Shown: positions 9,606-21,665 of the stretch, in pieces
How positions within the stretch are numbered: position 1 is the stretch's first letter
Layout: every line of letters starts with the position of its first letter
Source: Ostrinia nubilalis
Taxonomy: Eukaryota; Arthropoda; Insecta; Lepidoptera; Crambidae
DNA: 64,000 nt
Direction: 5' to 3'
Assembly (NCBI RefSeq): GCF_963855985.1
Contig: NC_087110.1
Coordinates: 4,207,001-4,271,000 of the forward strand
Position numbers and translations under genes: made by a program
Notes under the pieces: model-generated
Seen by the model: only the letters and a program-made list of their open reading frames with translations
Told to the model about the DNA's origin: nothing
The model's database searches: none

Positions 9606-12600
9606 CTGAGGAAAGAAGATAACGATTAGTTACCTTATCTATGAAAAATATGAATCGTTAGACATGGTTCTGTGTGGTGTTCTGCAATAGCTGGATCACT
9701 TCTAGTCTTTTCCATGAATATTGTAACAGGTAACTTGGGCCTACTGTCCACATACACACGCTATAGTCAATTGACGATTGCATGAAGATAGCCTGGACAT
9801 AACAAATGCAAAATACGTCTATCGTCATCTGTAGGTTGCAGCATGCATTCGCCAAAATGACTGACCGTAGGCAGTGTGCCTAAAACATATATGCCTGCGT
9901 ACTGTGCGTAGGAGTGTAAGTCGAATCCTTCATTTTAATTTGGGTAGTAAGAGAGATTCTACAGTAGAGACTAAATAATCTGATGAGGGGTGAGTAGCTC
10001 CATGAAAGTGCATACCCACTGATCCAGGAGTTGCACTCAGCATCAAATGTAACTGAGGTCAAAGCTCTTAGTACATTCAAAAAATAATAATAACATAAAT
10101 AGTATCACTAACCTTTCATCCCCGATGATCTTCTCCACTGCTTCCTTAAACCGTTCTTCTGTCAACGTTTCCATGTCTACCCTCAAGCCGATCTTGTGGT
10201 AGACGTACTTCTCCACGTTAAACCACTGGTCACCTAACATTGGCATACCAATGAGAGGCACACCAGCAGTGATGGCCTCATCAGTGGACTGCAGACCTCC
10301 TTGCGTGATGAACAGCTTTATGTTTGGATGGCCTGGAAATATGACATTCATATTTTGAAGTTCATTTCACCCAAACAACGTCCTCTGGGAAATGGTTTCC
10401 CCAAGAATATCCACAAAGACTGGTCCTTTTCTGCCTTACTCATGAATTAAGCACTATCTTTTCTGTAAGGTTTACTATTACTACTACAAGTAAATAATAT
10501 AGTGACAGAAATTGGCGCAATCTTAAGGTGGCGGTTCGCATCGCGACAGAGACAGGAGACCGAGACGCGAGACCGCGACCGTTACTTGATTAAGGCAGAG
10601 ACCTGCCAGTCTCTATCTCGCTTGCGAACTGTCGCTTATACATTGTCTAAAGTCAAGTAACATTCTCGGTCTCCCGTCTCGGTCTCGCGTCTCGGTCTCC
10701 TGTCTCTGTCGCGATGCGAACCGCTACCTTTAGGAAGGACAGTGGCTGCAAATGCTACAGTTCTACTACTGCTTCAGCACTCACCAATTGACACCAAAAT
10801 CAAAAGTATTTATTCAGTTTAGACCACAAGTGGCACTTATGAACGTCAAAATATTATTATACTACTATCATTGTACTACTGTCTAAGCTACTATTATGGC
10901 GATTAATGACAAGACCTTACTCTACACAGTGGCGGTAACTGGTGACCGCATATTATTATACGTTAGCCCTAATTGAATAATTGAGATCTCTTATAAATTA
11001 ATAAACTTACGCAAAAGATCCGACTGCGGCAGCCACTTAGATATCCTTATGTTCCCGCTCTGTCCCGGCAACACATCTTTGTCCCACTTCCACAGTATAT
11101 TGTATGGAAGTTCGGAAAACACTTTAGCCAAGATCTGGATCTTCTCCGGGGGTAGCTGGGACGGGTTTACGTTAGTTCCAAAACTAATGTAAATTACGCC
11201 TTTACTTGAAGCATCTAGATACGATTTGAGTTCCTGAAATGGTTTCGAATGGTTCAGACAATGTAATGTTATGGGTTCACTTTGTTAAGGACGGCACATG
11301 GGACTATCAGATTTTATTGCAAAACTAGCGGCCGCCCGCGACTTCGTACGCGTTTTACCCCCTTAGGGGTGGAGTTTCGTAAAATCCTTTCTTAGCGGAT
11401 GCCTACGTCATAACATCTACCTGCATGCCAAATTTCAGCCCGATCCGTCCAGTGGTTTGGGCTGTGCGTTGATAGATCACTATGTCAGTCAGTCAGTCAG
11501 TCACCTTTGCGTTTTATAATTTATAGATATGACCTATTACAAGTAGATAGACACTAGTGTTTAGTTAGCTTGATGTGACGTTGTCTATGCCTTAGGTTTT
11601 AGTCAAATAATCTTAGATTTACGCCAGTATTCACAAACATTACTATGAGGTCTCGCAGTGCGCGTGGACGCACATGGTGACAGACGAACCAATCACAGAG
11701 CTCTATTCAACGCTGTGCGTTCGATTTGCTGCTTCACTTAAGCAAGCATCGTTTGTGAATACGGGCGTTAGAGTGGGCTCAGTTACTGGAAGAAAAATTA
11801 AAAAATTCAATCCAGTGACTTGGCCCGTGGACCAAGCTAAAAGAGGGCCAAGTCACTGGAAAACTCATGTTGTCCATGCCTAAGGTTTTCACCTAATAAT
11901 CTTAGATTTAGAGTAGAGTACTTATTATTAAAATTAAACGATCAATATCATATTATAAAGTATCATTAAACTTTTATTAAGGACGGTCGAAAGGACTGAA
12001 GCCTGTGATTGTCCCAAATATAGAAATAATTCTAAGATAAATATTTATAGGCTTGAATTCAGGTCGCAATTAGAGCGATGTTTCTATCATGGATCAAGAC
12101 TCATTTATAATAGGAGTTTTAGTTGAATATAATTTTCTTCGTATCAATCATTTATTATAGGTACGCCTTTATTAGTAGTCACAATCAAAAACATTGTGGG
12201 GCTTTCTGTGGTTTAAATTACTTAATATTATTACTTCGATAATTTAAAGTTGTTACTTTAATCTGTTTCATATTTGATACACAATAAAATTGTAAAGTAT
12301 CTAATCACACATGACGAACTATAATTCCAAAGACATGACAAATCATTTCAGAAAATCGTTGTAAAGACAATTCTGTAATAATAGCAACATAATACGTTAA
12401 GATAATTTACTATAATTTCAATGGTAATTTCCTGTTTATGTCTAGGAAGGTACATATCTTACTGTAATGAACTGTATTTACGAGTAATGTAGAATTATTT
12501 CAATGTAATTCATGTAATGTTTTTTTTATATTCATATTCATTTATTGCATCCTGTTGTACAATTAGGTGTTTACAAATAAATATGTCTAGACACAAAGAA

Positions 12601-13905
12601 GAGACCTGTAAGGGTATTGCAATTTTTGTATTTTGATCATCATAATTTCAACGGAAGTAGAATTACAGTCCAATGAATATACAGCAAAGGCCACCGTAAA
12701 TGTTAGGCTTACGTTGATTGATACGGCTGATTTTTATGTATAGTATTTGGGCAATCGTTAGAAGTTGTTTCCTCATCAGCCAAACAGTTTTGACAGGTTC
12801 AACTCCTTGCCAGACAATCTTTTGAGGGTAGCCAAAGCCACGATGACCCAAACGTCATAATGCACCAACATTCTAACCTATATTGGGAGCATACGCTGAC
12901 AAACTTTCAGCTTTTATAAAATGACGTAGGTCTGGCGTTCACTAGCTCTTAGTTTATAGGCTTCCCACAAATTTGTGTATGTGTACTCATTCATAATAAT
13001 AAAGGTAAAGTTAATGATTACGGTTTAGTACGGTTAGAGGTCGTTTAGAGAAGTAGATAACTAAATACATCAGTAATTACCTTTGGAAGTTCCTTCACAG
13101 GTTTCTGGTGAAGTCCTCCCATGAAAAGGACACTTGGAGGAACCGGGCGATTGCCCTCCCAAATCGGATGCATATTCACAAACAGCATATCCACATTATT
13201 ACTTAACTCTGTAAGACTTGGCATATCTTCTCCAAAAATCCTTCTGATCATCTGATTCTCTCGCTCTTCAACCGAGTGAGCCAAATTCTTGAAAGTATAA
13301 TGGTTATACAGTTCAGACATTTTCTCCCAAATGGTAAGGTTCATGATTCTTTGGCGGAACATCGAAGGATACAGAAATGGATGGACTGGTGCTCCTACTA
13401 CGTCCCAGTTCCAATACGTTGCACCGAAAGAACTCACTTGAATTACTGGGACTTTGAAAATGTGCGACAAAGATATCGCCGGTCTTACTAAAGCCTCTAC
13501 CATTAGCAGATCAAACTTTCCATGCTTGATAATGTCTTGCACTTCTTTAGTTTCCATTTGAGATCCAAATATTTTCGTGAAAAGCTCGAAACCAACTCTC
13601 ATTTGTGTCCTCAAATCGTTCTTATTCCCTGTAGACGTCGCCAAGAAGTGTTCTCTCCATAGTTTATAAGACATATCATGCACATCCACTTCTGTCAAGT
13701 TGGCTGGTGCTTCGCCCTTAGCAAATGCTGGGTCTGTAGTTACAACTGTCACTTCATGTCCCCTTTTCACTAATTCTTGAACTAAAGGCCTAAATACTAC
13801 TTGGTGACTTATGGATGGAGTTGGAAATACTGCCAATATCCTAGATCCTTCATTTTCACTGGCACTCAATACTAGAGCTAATACAAAATACGTGACGAAT
13901 GTCAT
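9329..13905 (-). CDS. UDP-glycosyltransferase (UGT), four exons, 514 aa
   Basis: Transfers sugar from a UDP-sugar to small lipophilic compounds in the ER lumen; insect UGTs serve detoxification and pigment or hormone conjugation. Exons are 13905-13081, 11233-11011, 10332-10113 and 9605-9329. All junctions are GT-AG and keep the frame. Residues 1-20 form a signal peptide; SISHQ places the likely catalytic His at 34. The donor-binding signature runs from W342 (WLPQSDLL) through FITQGG (357-362) and TAGVPLIG (371-378) to GDQ (383-385), matching the UGT signature in full. A membrane helix (about 478-500) and a short Lys-containing tail follow. Length is normal for the family (about 510-530). The start is the first Met, just before the signal peptide. 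The N-terminus (ILAVFPTPSISHQ) resembles moth UGT33 enzymes; this assignment is inference. No disabling change was seen. Confidence 0.95.
9606..10112 (-). other. UGT intron 3
   Basis: A 507-bp intron with donor GTTAGT and acceptor CTCAG. No repeat family from this window was recognised inside it. Confidence 0.85.
10113..10332 (-). CDS. UGT exon 3
   Basis: A 220-bp exon, a size characteristic of insect UGTs. It completes Arg350 and encodes HPNIKLFITQGG, TDEAITAGVPLIGMPMLGDQ and the following acceptor-side helices to IIGDE. This is the core of the UDP-sugar binding site. The family HGG/QGG variation is known; here it is QGG. Confidence 0.95.
10355..10440 (-). mobile_element. RTE-type LINE remnant in UGT intron 2
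   Basis: Weak but collinear similarity to the antisense RTE 3' end: ACGTCCTCTGG, then GGTTTCCCCAAGAATATCC and ACAAAGACTGGTCC. Heavily diverged, so probably old. Confidence 0.45.
10524..10732. mobile_element. foldback MITE with GAGACC-rich arms, in UGT intron 2
   Basis: Arms of about 60 bp start TAAGGTGGCGGTTCGCATCG and consist inward of repeated GAGACC/GAGACG units. They match the right arm almost base for base. This family is the apparent source of the minisatellite at 46009-46647. Confidence 0.85.
10795..10862 (-). mobile_element. LINE 3' end, antisense, in UGT intron 2
   Basis: CAAAATCAAAAGTATTTATTC followed by AGTTTAGACCACAAGTGGC and ACTTATGAACGTC is the reverse complement of the LINE terminus at 36026-36217. 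Confidence 0.7.
11011..11233 (-). CDS. UGT exon 2
   Basis: Encodes residues 276-349 plus the first base of Arg350. It includes the conserved GVIYISFGTNVNPSQLP segment that starts the C-terminal (donor) domain, the ILWKWD motif, and WLPQSDLL, the first part of the UGT signature. Donor GTAAGT and acceptor TTTCAG are both strong. Confidence 0.95.
11322..11530 (-). mobile_element. Helitron-like element in UGT intron 1
   Basis: On the minus strand the element ends in CGAAGTCGCGGGCGGCCGCTAG, a GC-rich stem followed by CTAG, after an internal CCACTGGACGGATCGGGC. A second copy lies at 49298-49448. The TCAGTC microsatellite marks the 5' part. Confidence 0.7.
11621..11768 (+). mobile_element. recurrent ~145-bp MITE, copy 3 (UGT intron 1)
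   Basis: Complete copy with ACGCCAGTATTCACAAAC and GTTTGTGAATACGGGCGT ends. It sits between two direct repeats of ~40 bp (11582-11620 and 11872-11911). Confidence 0.88.
13081..13905 (-). CDS. UGT exon 1
   Basis: A single long exon for residues 1-275, as in many lepidopteran UGTs: signal peptide, the conserved acceptor-domain start with His34, the RGHEVTVVTTDP strand, the FDLLMVEAL strand and the NRPVPPSVLFMGGLH segment near the domain boundary. It ends ELPK before donor GTAATT in phase 0. The acceptor-binding domain is the variable half of the enzyme and sets substrate choice, which cannot be read from sequence. Confidence 0.95.
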
Positions 13906-13950
13906 CGTTCAAAATCACACAACAAATACTAGTGCTTCTTGAGTTCATGT

Positions 13951-13958
13951 CCTTTATA
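13951..13958 (-). promoter_or_regulatory. TATA-like box of the UGT gene
   Basis: TATAAAGG on the minus strand lies 45-53 bases upstream of the UGT start codon. Transcription starting about 30 bases downstream would leave a very short leader. Another AT-rich stretch lies further upstream, so the choice is tentative. Confidence 0.45.
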
Positions 13959-14938
13959 AAGGTATAATATAATTGGTGACCAATAATACGGGATGACTTG
14001 TAATTTTTTGTGGTGTCACGTTGAAATAAGTTATAATTATGCAAGTCAGCGACTTACAGCAGGTCCATGATTTAATAGCTCTATCCTTGGATCAAAACCT
14101 CAGAGCTGTCATTCAGCAATCAAAACTCATTTAGGCTTTTAAAAAGCACTTTTCACGTCCCAGTATTAACCCTACCACTACTTCGGGACAATAAATGGGC
14201 CAGTGTACAGTATACAGTTGACCAAAGTACGTCATCTTTAGGTGTACCGTATCATAAAGTGAAATGACGTAGCTGCGTGCCTGCTCTACCTATTTATGTT
14301 TGAAAGTTCAAAGTACAATCAAACCATGAACAGTTTAATTTGGAACCAGTATTATTAATAGACAAATATATGATATTTTTAACACGTGTATTACAAGCAT
14401 TATTCCCTGGCTCTGCTCGCGTGATTTTAAGTTTTTCAAAAAAATTTGATAAATTTGAGGCACTATGTGTATCTGTAGAAAAGATTTAAAACACTTTGGA
14501 GGTCCCTAATTCTTGTCAGCGTGAAGACAGACATTAAGAAACGTCTTTTGTCTGACATGGCTCAACATTAACGAAGTTTGGTTATGCTATTTGCAATTAG
14601 CCTGAAAGATAAGAGAGTGAATAAGCACTAACAGGGCATTTGTGTTCACACGACGACATACCTACCTAGTCCAGTTTTGATCCTACTTTGCTTTGCAAAG
14701 CTGGATTGCCGTGAGGATGGGCCTTAAGAAGTCGCACATTTTAATTACGTCTCAAAAAGTCTGACACGAGTATAGTGACCTCACTCAGGTGATATCCACG
14801 CGACGAGAAGGCCCAAATTAATAGAACAAAGTCCAAATTCCAAAGTTCGAGAATGCTATAATAACAGACCAAGGTCGTGTTTACATCAAATTAGAGTGGA
14901 ACTGGTACTATGACGTAGCAGTCTAGACAGTGACTCAT

Positions 14939-15081
14939 GCCCGTACTCACAAACATTACTATGAGGTCTCACAGTGCGCGTGGACGCACAGGGTGATACA
15001 CGAACCAATCAGAGCTCTATTCAATGCTGTGCGTTCGATTTGCTGCTTCACTTAAGCAAGCATTGTTTGTGAATACGGGCG
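14939..15081 (+). mobile_element. recurrent ~145-bp MITE, copy 4
   Basis: Ends GCCCGTACTCACAAAC and GTTTGTGAATACGGGC with the standard inner motif. A few bases are missing from the ACCAATCAGAG region compared with other copies. Confidence 0.87.
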
Positions 15082-15500
15082 ACAGAATAATAGTACCAAG
15101 ATACAGTGATTCAAATCATTCTTCCTCTTAAATATATACCGGGTGTGAGGAAATACTTGGTAGGTGAATAAATTATGAGCAATTTGATTTATTTAGTACC
15201 TAAAATGTGCAAGTCATTATTCTGTTTAATTAAGTGTGCATTATAACAAAATCCTTACTCCTTCTTTACTAAAATAATCATTGTAGTTTTTTTTTCTAGC
15301 ATCTGAGAAGACTTGATTCAAACCATTTAAAAATCCTAAATTCCTTTAAACGAATTATAAAATTGTTAAGTATCGTCGCATGGTCTACGGGAAATGTACG
15401 TTATTAATTTGCCATTAATATACGAGTAATAACTCGTAAATTAACAAACTTTTTTGTATAGTTTTGTAATTAATTCAAGAATTATTCCGCAGTATATTAT

Positions 15501-15657
15501 AGTTCTTGCAACTCACGAAGGCGAGTGAGCTTTACTTGTATGTGTACGTGTACATGCAAATAACAATAGTGTAATGTCTATCAAAACTTTTTAAAAACGT
15601 ACAGCGGCGAGCCACTACACATGTAAAGCTCACTCGCCTTCGTGAATTGCAACAACT
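15501..15657. mobile_element. 157-bp MITE
   Basis: Arms AGTTCTTGCAACTCACGAAG and CTTCGTGAATTGCAACAACT. Both continue through GCGAGTGAGCTTTAC and its complement. The core is AT-rich and non-coding. Confidence 0.8.
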
Positions 15658-16539
15658 ATACATACATACATTTCACATTACACAAAAGTGTACTTATAAC
15701 TTTAAAAATCTCTTATGAATTTGAAAAACAACCTGACACCCTTTATAAAAATGGTGACCGGTTTTGAGAACTGCGACAAAGTATGACGTACACCAAAGTC
15801 TGACGTAAGCATAACTATAGTTAGCAGACAGAAAACTTGGACTGAAAAGGTTCAGGTTAAGCTTTAATTAAATTTATCAATTAAACGAGTAGCCAATTTG
15901 CCTTCGGTATTTCATGAAACAAACACTGTCACTCAAAGGGAAAAAAAATGTGGCATTGAGTAACAGTGTTACTAATCGGTAATTTTTTTTACCAATGGGT
16001 AACAGTGTTACACAAAATGATGTGACTCAACGGGAACAAACGTATAGAACAAAGGTTAGAGCTGTCATTCGGCAAGCACAATCCTAGGTTCAAGTACTTG
16101 TAGAGGCAGTTTTTATGTCAAAAATCATTTTATTCGTCGCATCAGTCTGCATTCCCAATTATGTTTTAAACTTGAATATACTGTACTAACTCAAAAGAAC
16201 TTCAACTTTCTCTCAACTCCTCTTGAGTACAACTTTACCCCTAAAATTGTTGCAATTATAAAACTTCAATTTGGTTCCAGGCGCTGCAGGGCTAGCCTGG
16301 AACGCTGTAACAGTGCGTTGTAGTTTCAGGTCTATCTGTCACTGTCGCTCATGCTAGCATCTCGCTTTGTGTGAGAGGGATGGCAACATCCGAAACTTCG
16401 TAGCGTTTTTCGGAGTAACCCCCCTGTTGTCTATCCCCTGAGAGTTCTCGCTAATGATTTATTGTGACCTCTGTCTTACTATTGTCTAGTGATGTGCCCA
16501 ATTGGTATCATTAAGAAAAGTTATGAAGTAAGTAAATCC

Positions 16540-16761
16540 AAACTAATATTATAAATGCGAAAGTATCTCTGTCTGTCTCTGTCTTGCTTTCAGGCCTAAA
16601 CCACTGAACCGATCTTGATGTTTGGCATAGAGATAGTTTGAGTCCCGGGAAGGGACATAGGATAGTTTTTATCCCGGTTTTTGAAACAGGGACGCGCGTG
16701 ATAAAGTTTTTCTGTGACACACAAAAGTCCACGCTTGCGACGCCACGGGCGGAAAGCTAGT
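16540..16761 (+). mobile_element. short Helitron (non-autonomous)
   Basis: Begins with ACTAATATTATAAATGCGAAAG, contains CCACTGAACCGAT, AGTCCCGGGAAGG and CCCGGTTTTTGAAACAGG, and ends in a GC-rich stem then GGAAAGCTAGT. Helitrons begin TC, end CTRR after a hairpin and insert between A and T, all consistent here. No replicase or helicase is encoded. Confidence 0.85.
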
Positions 16762-17115
16762 CAATAAACCTACCTAGGTTATCTATTCATTTGTATAATG
16801 TCACATATTATGTAGTAGTTTACAAAGTTTTTAGTTAAATGATATTTCACAGAAAATTTTAAGTTTTTTTTTGCAACGCTATATTTTATAATCACAGCCT
16901 ATAAGTTATTTTTTGATCATGTAAATACTTTGGGTGAGACGAATTTAAAATTACTTTTTCTTGTTTTAAACAACTATTAACCATAAACAGCGAAGTGAAA
17001 ACTTATTTCATTTAAATTAAATAATAAATTACGTTTTAAACAAAATGAACGATTTTTATAATCTCCTAACTGTCCACAGACAAACAAAAGCAATATAATA
17101 TAATCTTTAAAAATA

Positions 17116-17248
17116 TCGTCATCATCTCAGCCACAGGACGTCTACTGCTGAACATAGGCCTCCCCCAATGATTTCCACATCGCCCGGTTGGCAGCGGCCT
17201 GCATCCAGCGCCTTCCCGACTTCCTTTAAGAGGTCGTCGGGCTATGTC
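17116..17248 (-). mobile_element. RTE-type LINE 3' end
   Basis: Antisense 3' end with CATCATC tail, CCACAGGACGTCTACTGC, GGCCTCCCCCAATG and GCAGCGGCCTGCATCCAGC. 5'-truncated. Confidence 0.8.
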
Positions 17249-17632
17249 AATGATACTTTGGTCTTCTAAGTGTTAAGATAATAAATTATAAAGCTACACA
17301 CACATCTGCTGCAAAATTAAAACATAGTTGTTTCTACCAAACCGACTAAAAATCTGACTTAACCTCTGCCCCGCTGTGATGTAAACTTAGAACTTTAATT
17401 TTATACCAAACGCAGGACAGCGTAATAAATTCGGCCGTTAAACAACTTGCTAAAGGAAAATAAAAACAAATCTCGTTGTCACACTACGGGTTAACTTTTT
17501 GCCATTATTAAGGGCGGTTTACACGACACGATGTAATTTTTTTACATTTTTTTAGTTTGAAGAAGACCGTTGTAAATAATTGTTTATGCTGCCTAACACT
17601 GAAACAATAAGTGTTTGTTTAACAAAGTCTCT

Positions 17633-17797
17633 AAGAACTTTTCTGCCCCAAAGGCCATTAAGTTCTAAGTTTTCTGCCCCAATTACAAGCTATAATGTGC
17701 CCCGCTCAATGCCACTTAAGTATGCCAATTCTGCGGCTTATATCGGTTACGTTGGTTTTCCTGTGGATCTACTAATTTATAATTCGATTACAAAAGA
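17633..17797 (-). mobile_element. RTE-type LINE internal fragment
   Basis: On the minus strand it corresponds to the segment upstream of the usual 3' end, where other copies read IRRTKVTD-like, then WAGHI and RRADGRWG. TTTTCTGCCCC and TATAATGTGCCCCGCTC are shared with 47328-47560. The reading frame is broken. Weak inverted ends (near 17512 and 17986, TTTACACG-like) may mark an enclosing element. Confidence 0.6.
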
Positions 17798-18242
17798 TTT
17801 GTGCAGAACGCACATCCTTTTTCTGCTACTTTTTCGCACGTCTGTAAAACCCCTGTGCTTTATTGCTAAAAAGTAAATAAATATCCACAACACTTAAAAG
17901 CCCTTTTGCACCTCAGGGAGGTCTTGTGTGAGGCATAGGCTTATTAGCTCGCTCTGTCATGTCGCAAATCGCACCGTGTAAATCCTCTTTCCCAAAACAA
18001 AGTGCGTCAAACGTGTTAAAAAATTTACACCCAAGTTTTAATAGCGAAAAGTTTTACTTTTAAACACGTCGGCGCCGCGTCCCAAGTTAATTCATTAGCG
18101 GTCTACAGATGGCGCTGTAGGGAGCGACCCTTGTTTTACGTTGCCTACCCTCAATTAGGTTGGGCCTTGTTGTATCTTTTCGTATCACAACGTATCATTT
18201 GGTTTACAAAAAAAGAGAAAGCATTGACGTGTAAAATCTAGC

Positions 18243-18358
18243 TTAGGCTGAGGTGCACCATCTTATTTTAACTTTAACAAACGTCAGAATCCTGTCAAAC
18301 TCCATTCAAAAAACACCGGTTAAATATCGTTAAATTAGGTGGTGTAACTCAGCCTTAA
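18243..18358. mobile_element. MITE, GCACCATCTTA family
   Basis: Ends TTAGGCTGAGGTGCACCA and TGGTGTAACTCAGCCTTAA. The core has AACTCCATTC and CACCGG as in the related copy at 41756-41868. Confidence 0.75.
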
Positions 18359-19053
18359 TGTTGGTATCAAGCTCTAAAAGTTCATCAAGTGCCAAGGTTA
18401 AGAAACATAAAATTGCCGGCACCGACTCTGAAAATATATTTTTTAAACTTTTTTTAGTGCACTTTTCCTTGGAGTGTGTTTCTGGGGGCATGGAAGTGGG
18501 GTCATGTCGACCAATGGTGCAAAAAGGCACAAGCTTACCATCCATATCTCGCATCCATTAGGGTCATTTTAGACCCTCCTGTATTAATTTTGTAATCATA
18601 ATTATAATCAGGTCAATCAAGCCTGAAATGTGTGAAACCAACTGCAGTAAAAGTAGCCAAAATAATTTGACAAAATAATCTAAAAACCTCAACTTCATAT
18701 CCACCTAACACAAAATTAAAAACTAAAGGATATTCAACTTTATTATCATAACTTTTAGGTTCGTTATTAATATTCCCTCTACGTGGGGTTGTCACAAAAG
18801 TTAAATTCAAACTTTTCACTAATGAATGGATGTGTGTGATTTAATGAATTCGTGTTCACTTCAGGATTAATTTATTGGATCCCCCAGGACAAGAATCACG
18901 GTTAGATCAATTTAACCAATTAACCGTGAACAGTTTTGGCCCTTTCGCTCTAATTGATAGGGATCGGTTTCGCTTGCAAGTTTTGTAATGAAGTTTGTGT
19001 TTGAGTTAGGTTTGTTCCGGGTTATGAAAGTTCAGAATTCATTTCAGTATCTA

Positions 19054-19283
19054 ATCTATAGTAATATAATAAATGCGAAAGTAACTCTGTCTGTCTGTCT
19101 GTGTCACTTTCACGCCTAAACCACTGAACCGATTTTGATGAAATTTGACATAGAGATAGTTTGAGTCCCGGGAAAGGACATAGGATTGTTTTTTCCCGGT
19201 TTTTGAAACAGGGGTGCACGCGATTAAGTTTTTCTGTCACAGACAAAATTCCACGGGGACGAAGCCGTGGACTGATAGCTAGA
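19054..19283 (+). mobile_element. short Helitron (non-autonomous)
   Basis: ATCTATAGTAATATAATAAA start, CTGTCTGTCTGTCTG microsatellite, CCACTGAACCGATTTTGATG, CCCGGGAAAGGAC, and a final CACGGGGACGAAGCCGTGG stem with CTAG. Confidence 0.85.
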
Positions 19284-19439
19284 AATAGTAAAAAGTCATT
19301 TATTTGCAAGAATATTGGTTACAGATTGGTGTTAATTTCAAGTAATTCCAGCATATTCTGTCGCATGCGACTTGTATAAGTTTTTGCTATTGAAGTTACA
19401 TAACCTGCCACATTTAGTTTTATTCAGCCTATAAAAGAA

Positions 19440-19772
19440 AGGGCTATGCTCGGCGTTTCTTTACGAGATCTCATCAGAAATGAGGAGATCCGTAAACGAA
19501 CTAAAGCCGCTGACATAGCCCGACGGATTAGCAAGCTGAAGTGGCAATGAGCAGGGCACATAGTACGCAGAACTGACGGCCGATGGGGCAGCAAGGTTCT
19601 GGAGTGAGGCCACGTACCGGAAAACGCAGCGTGGGATGTCCACCCACAAGGTGGACCGACGACCTCATAAAGGTACTGGATGCAAGCCGCTACCAATCGG
19701 TCATTAGTCGGAAGTCATTGGGGAGGCCTATGTTCAGCAGTGGACGTCCTATGGCTGAAATGATGACGATAG
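19440..19772 (+). mobile_element. RTE-type LINE 3' region, frame broken
   Basis: The longest RTE piece in this part of the window. It covers segments equivalent to RRISKLKWQ, AGHIVRRTDGRWG, PPTRWTDDL and the 3' end, ending in GATGACGAT. Stops and frameshifts (for example TGA after KLKWQ) show that it is dead. Confidence 0.85.
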
Positions 19773-20337
19773 TACCCCAGTTCAAGTCCCAAAATGCAGT
19801 AACTGTAATTTTGTAACTTTTATAATAATAGCTCAATGCAGGTATAAAAGTCTATTACGCCTTAAGACAATATCTCTACTTAGCTTTTACCCGTTTATTC
19901 GGTCTTACTCAGTTTCTAACTTCCCTCAAAAGGGGCTTCGTCCTGAATAGTATTTCACCCCTTTCAGGGTACAAATTAGGTTTCTCCAGTAATATCACGT
20001 TCGACTTTGCTTTTGAATTTTGAACCCTATTCAGTTAAGAAAGCGTTGAACTTAGTTTGTAAAAGGCTTGCATAACACGTGTCTAAAAACTTTGTAAATG
20101 TCTTCTCTAATTAAGACGACTCGTGTAAGCAAAATAATTTGCTTTATCAATAAAACTCAATTCCCAGGTATTAAGAAACTTGTCTAATTCAAATGGTGAC
20201 TTCTAAATACCTACCTAGTACTGATTGTTGTTTTGTTTTATTTGTATTAAGTCTTCACAAGATATTGCCATTTTTTGAGAGAACAGCCGGTAAACTTGCA
20301 ACGCCGTGTGGTGACGGCAGAGTAGAATACATTTATT

Positions 20338-20541
20338 GTCACCAACCCCTACTCTTCCCGCGGGTGTCGTAAGAGGCGACTTAGGGACTACACATTAAAC
20401 AGAGAACGGGCAGCAGCGAACTCTGATAAAACTGCGATCTCCAATCCGTCGGCCAAGCGTGGAGATTATGGCAAAACCCTCCACTAAGTGGAGGACGTTC
20501 ATAGTCCAAAGCTGTAAAGGGCAGTTGGTGATGATGATGAT
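20338..20541 (+). mobile_element. LINE 3' end of a second family, GATGAT tail
   Basis: Starts near CCCGCGGGTGTCGTAAGAGG and ends TTGGTGATGATGATGATGA. The TCGTAAGAGGCGA motif recurs inverted around 58350-58500. It does not resemble the RTE 3' end. Confidence 0.6.
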
Positions 20542-20929
20542 GAGCCGGAAAACTTACAAAACATAGACAGCTCAGTATCAATGTCATTCGTATTGATTTG
20601 TTACAAAAGCCCACTACTTTTGGTGCGGACTATAGTCATATTGCAATGCGTTACTTTATTAAGATTAAAACATAGTTAAGAAATAAAACGAGATCTCCTC
20701 TCCTATGGGAGGAGCCAACACAATCAAGCCAGATCAGACGTTAATGACAAATCGAATCACATATCGATTCATCAATTATCGCCTCGATTCATCACGCATG
20801 GATTGCCGTCGATTAAAACGATTTATTGAGCATTAATGTAAATTATAGATTACAGGTGAATCAGATGATATATCACTTTACCTAACCTAACACTCGAGAC
20901 AGTATTTACGATATTAATACGCCTCTGGG

Positions 20930-21112
20930 GAAGAAAAGTTCTCGAGTAGCGACCATGGGCCGAAAGAGTGTGGGTAGGCCCGCCACTAGATGGAACGACG
21001 ATCTGAAGGTCGCGGGAAGCAGATACCTGGATGCAGGAAGCGCAGGACCGGTCGTTATGGAAATCCTTGGGGGAAGCCTTTGTCCAGCAGTGGACGTGAT
21101 TAGCTGAAACGA
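20930..21112 (+). mobile_element. RTE-type LINE 3' end
   Basis: AAGTTCTCGAGTAGCGACC, GTGGGTAGGCCCGCCAC, GATCTGAAGGTCGCGGG and CCAGCAGTGGACGTGATTAG follow the order of the LINE C-terminus. Frame degraded. Confidence 0.8.
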
Positions 21113-21221
21113 TACGGTACTAAAACAAGCGCAATTGATTATAAAAACATTCTCATTTGGCTTTTTGACACCCAATAAAGACTTTATCAGACTTCAGTTA
21201 AAAAGCGCTATTCACATGTGT

Positions 21222-21665
21222 AGCGGAAGTCTAAGGCTACGGCCGGATATACACGAAACCCCCACTCGGGCGATGACGGAACGCCGCGGAGGTTTTAGTG
21301 GGTATACCCCGTCCTTGTCCTTTTCAGGACGGAGCAGCGCCCTTTTCAGGGCGCCCGGAATTTCACACACCACCCTGTCCCCCGGCAGTGGTGACGGTGT
21401 GCAAAGCATTTCCTCCACGACAAAAAAAAATAAAGCGCTATGTCACAAACACGAGCCTGCACAAACAGATCGTGTGCAATCCTAAAACTGAATTCCCAAA
21501 GCTTCTATTCGATATTGGCAGGAATCGAACCTCCGAACAAAAGTTCGGCGGCATGCACCGCACAAAGAGCGCGAATATTACACCGGGGTAAACAACGCAG
21601 CCCGCACAATGGCTGCCGTCAAATCCTGGGCAGGGCCGAACTTCGGCTAAAGCAAGAAAACTATG
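21222..21665. mobile_element. GC-rich repeat with tRNA-like remnant
   Basis: GC content rises sharply. Short hairpins occur (TCCTTTTCAGGA and GCGCCCTTTTCAGGGCGC), and at 21513-21530 GGCAGGAATCGAACCTCC resembles an antisense tRNA T-arm. Several overlapping open frames on both strands have no recognisable motif. It is probably a LINE 3' region fused to a SINE remnant. Confidence 0.45.

Noticed and set aside
15937..16045. An inverted-repeat element around GTAACAGTGTTAC
   Set aside because: The repeated word is short and self-complementary; the flanks do not align as arms.
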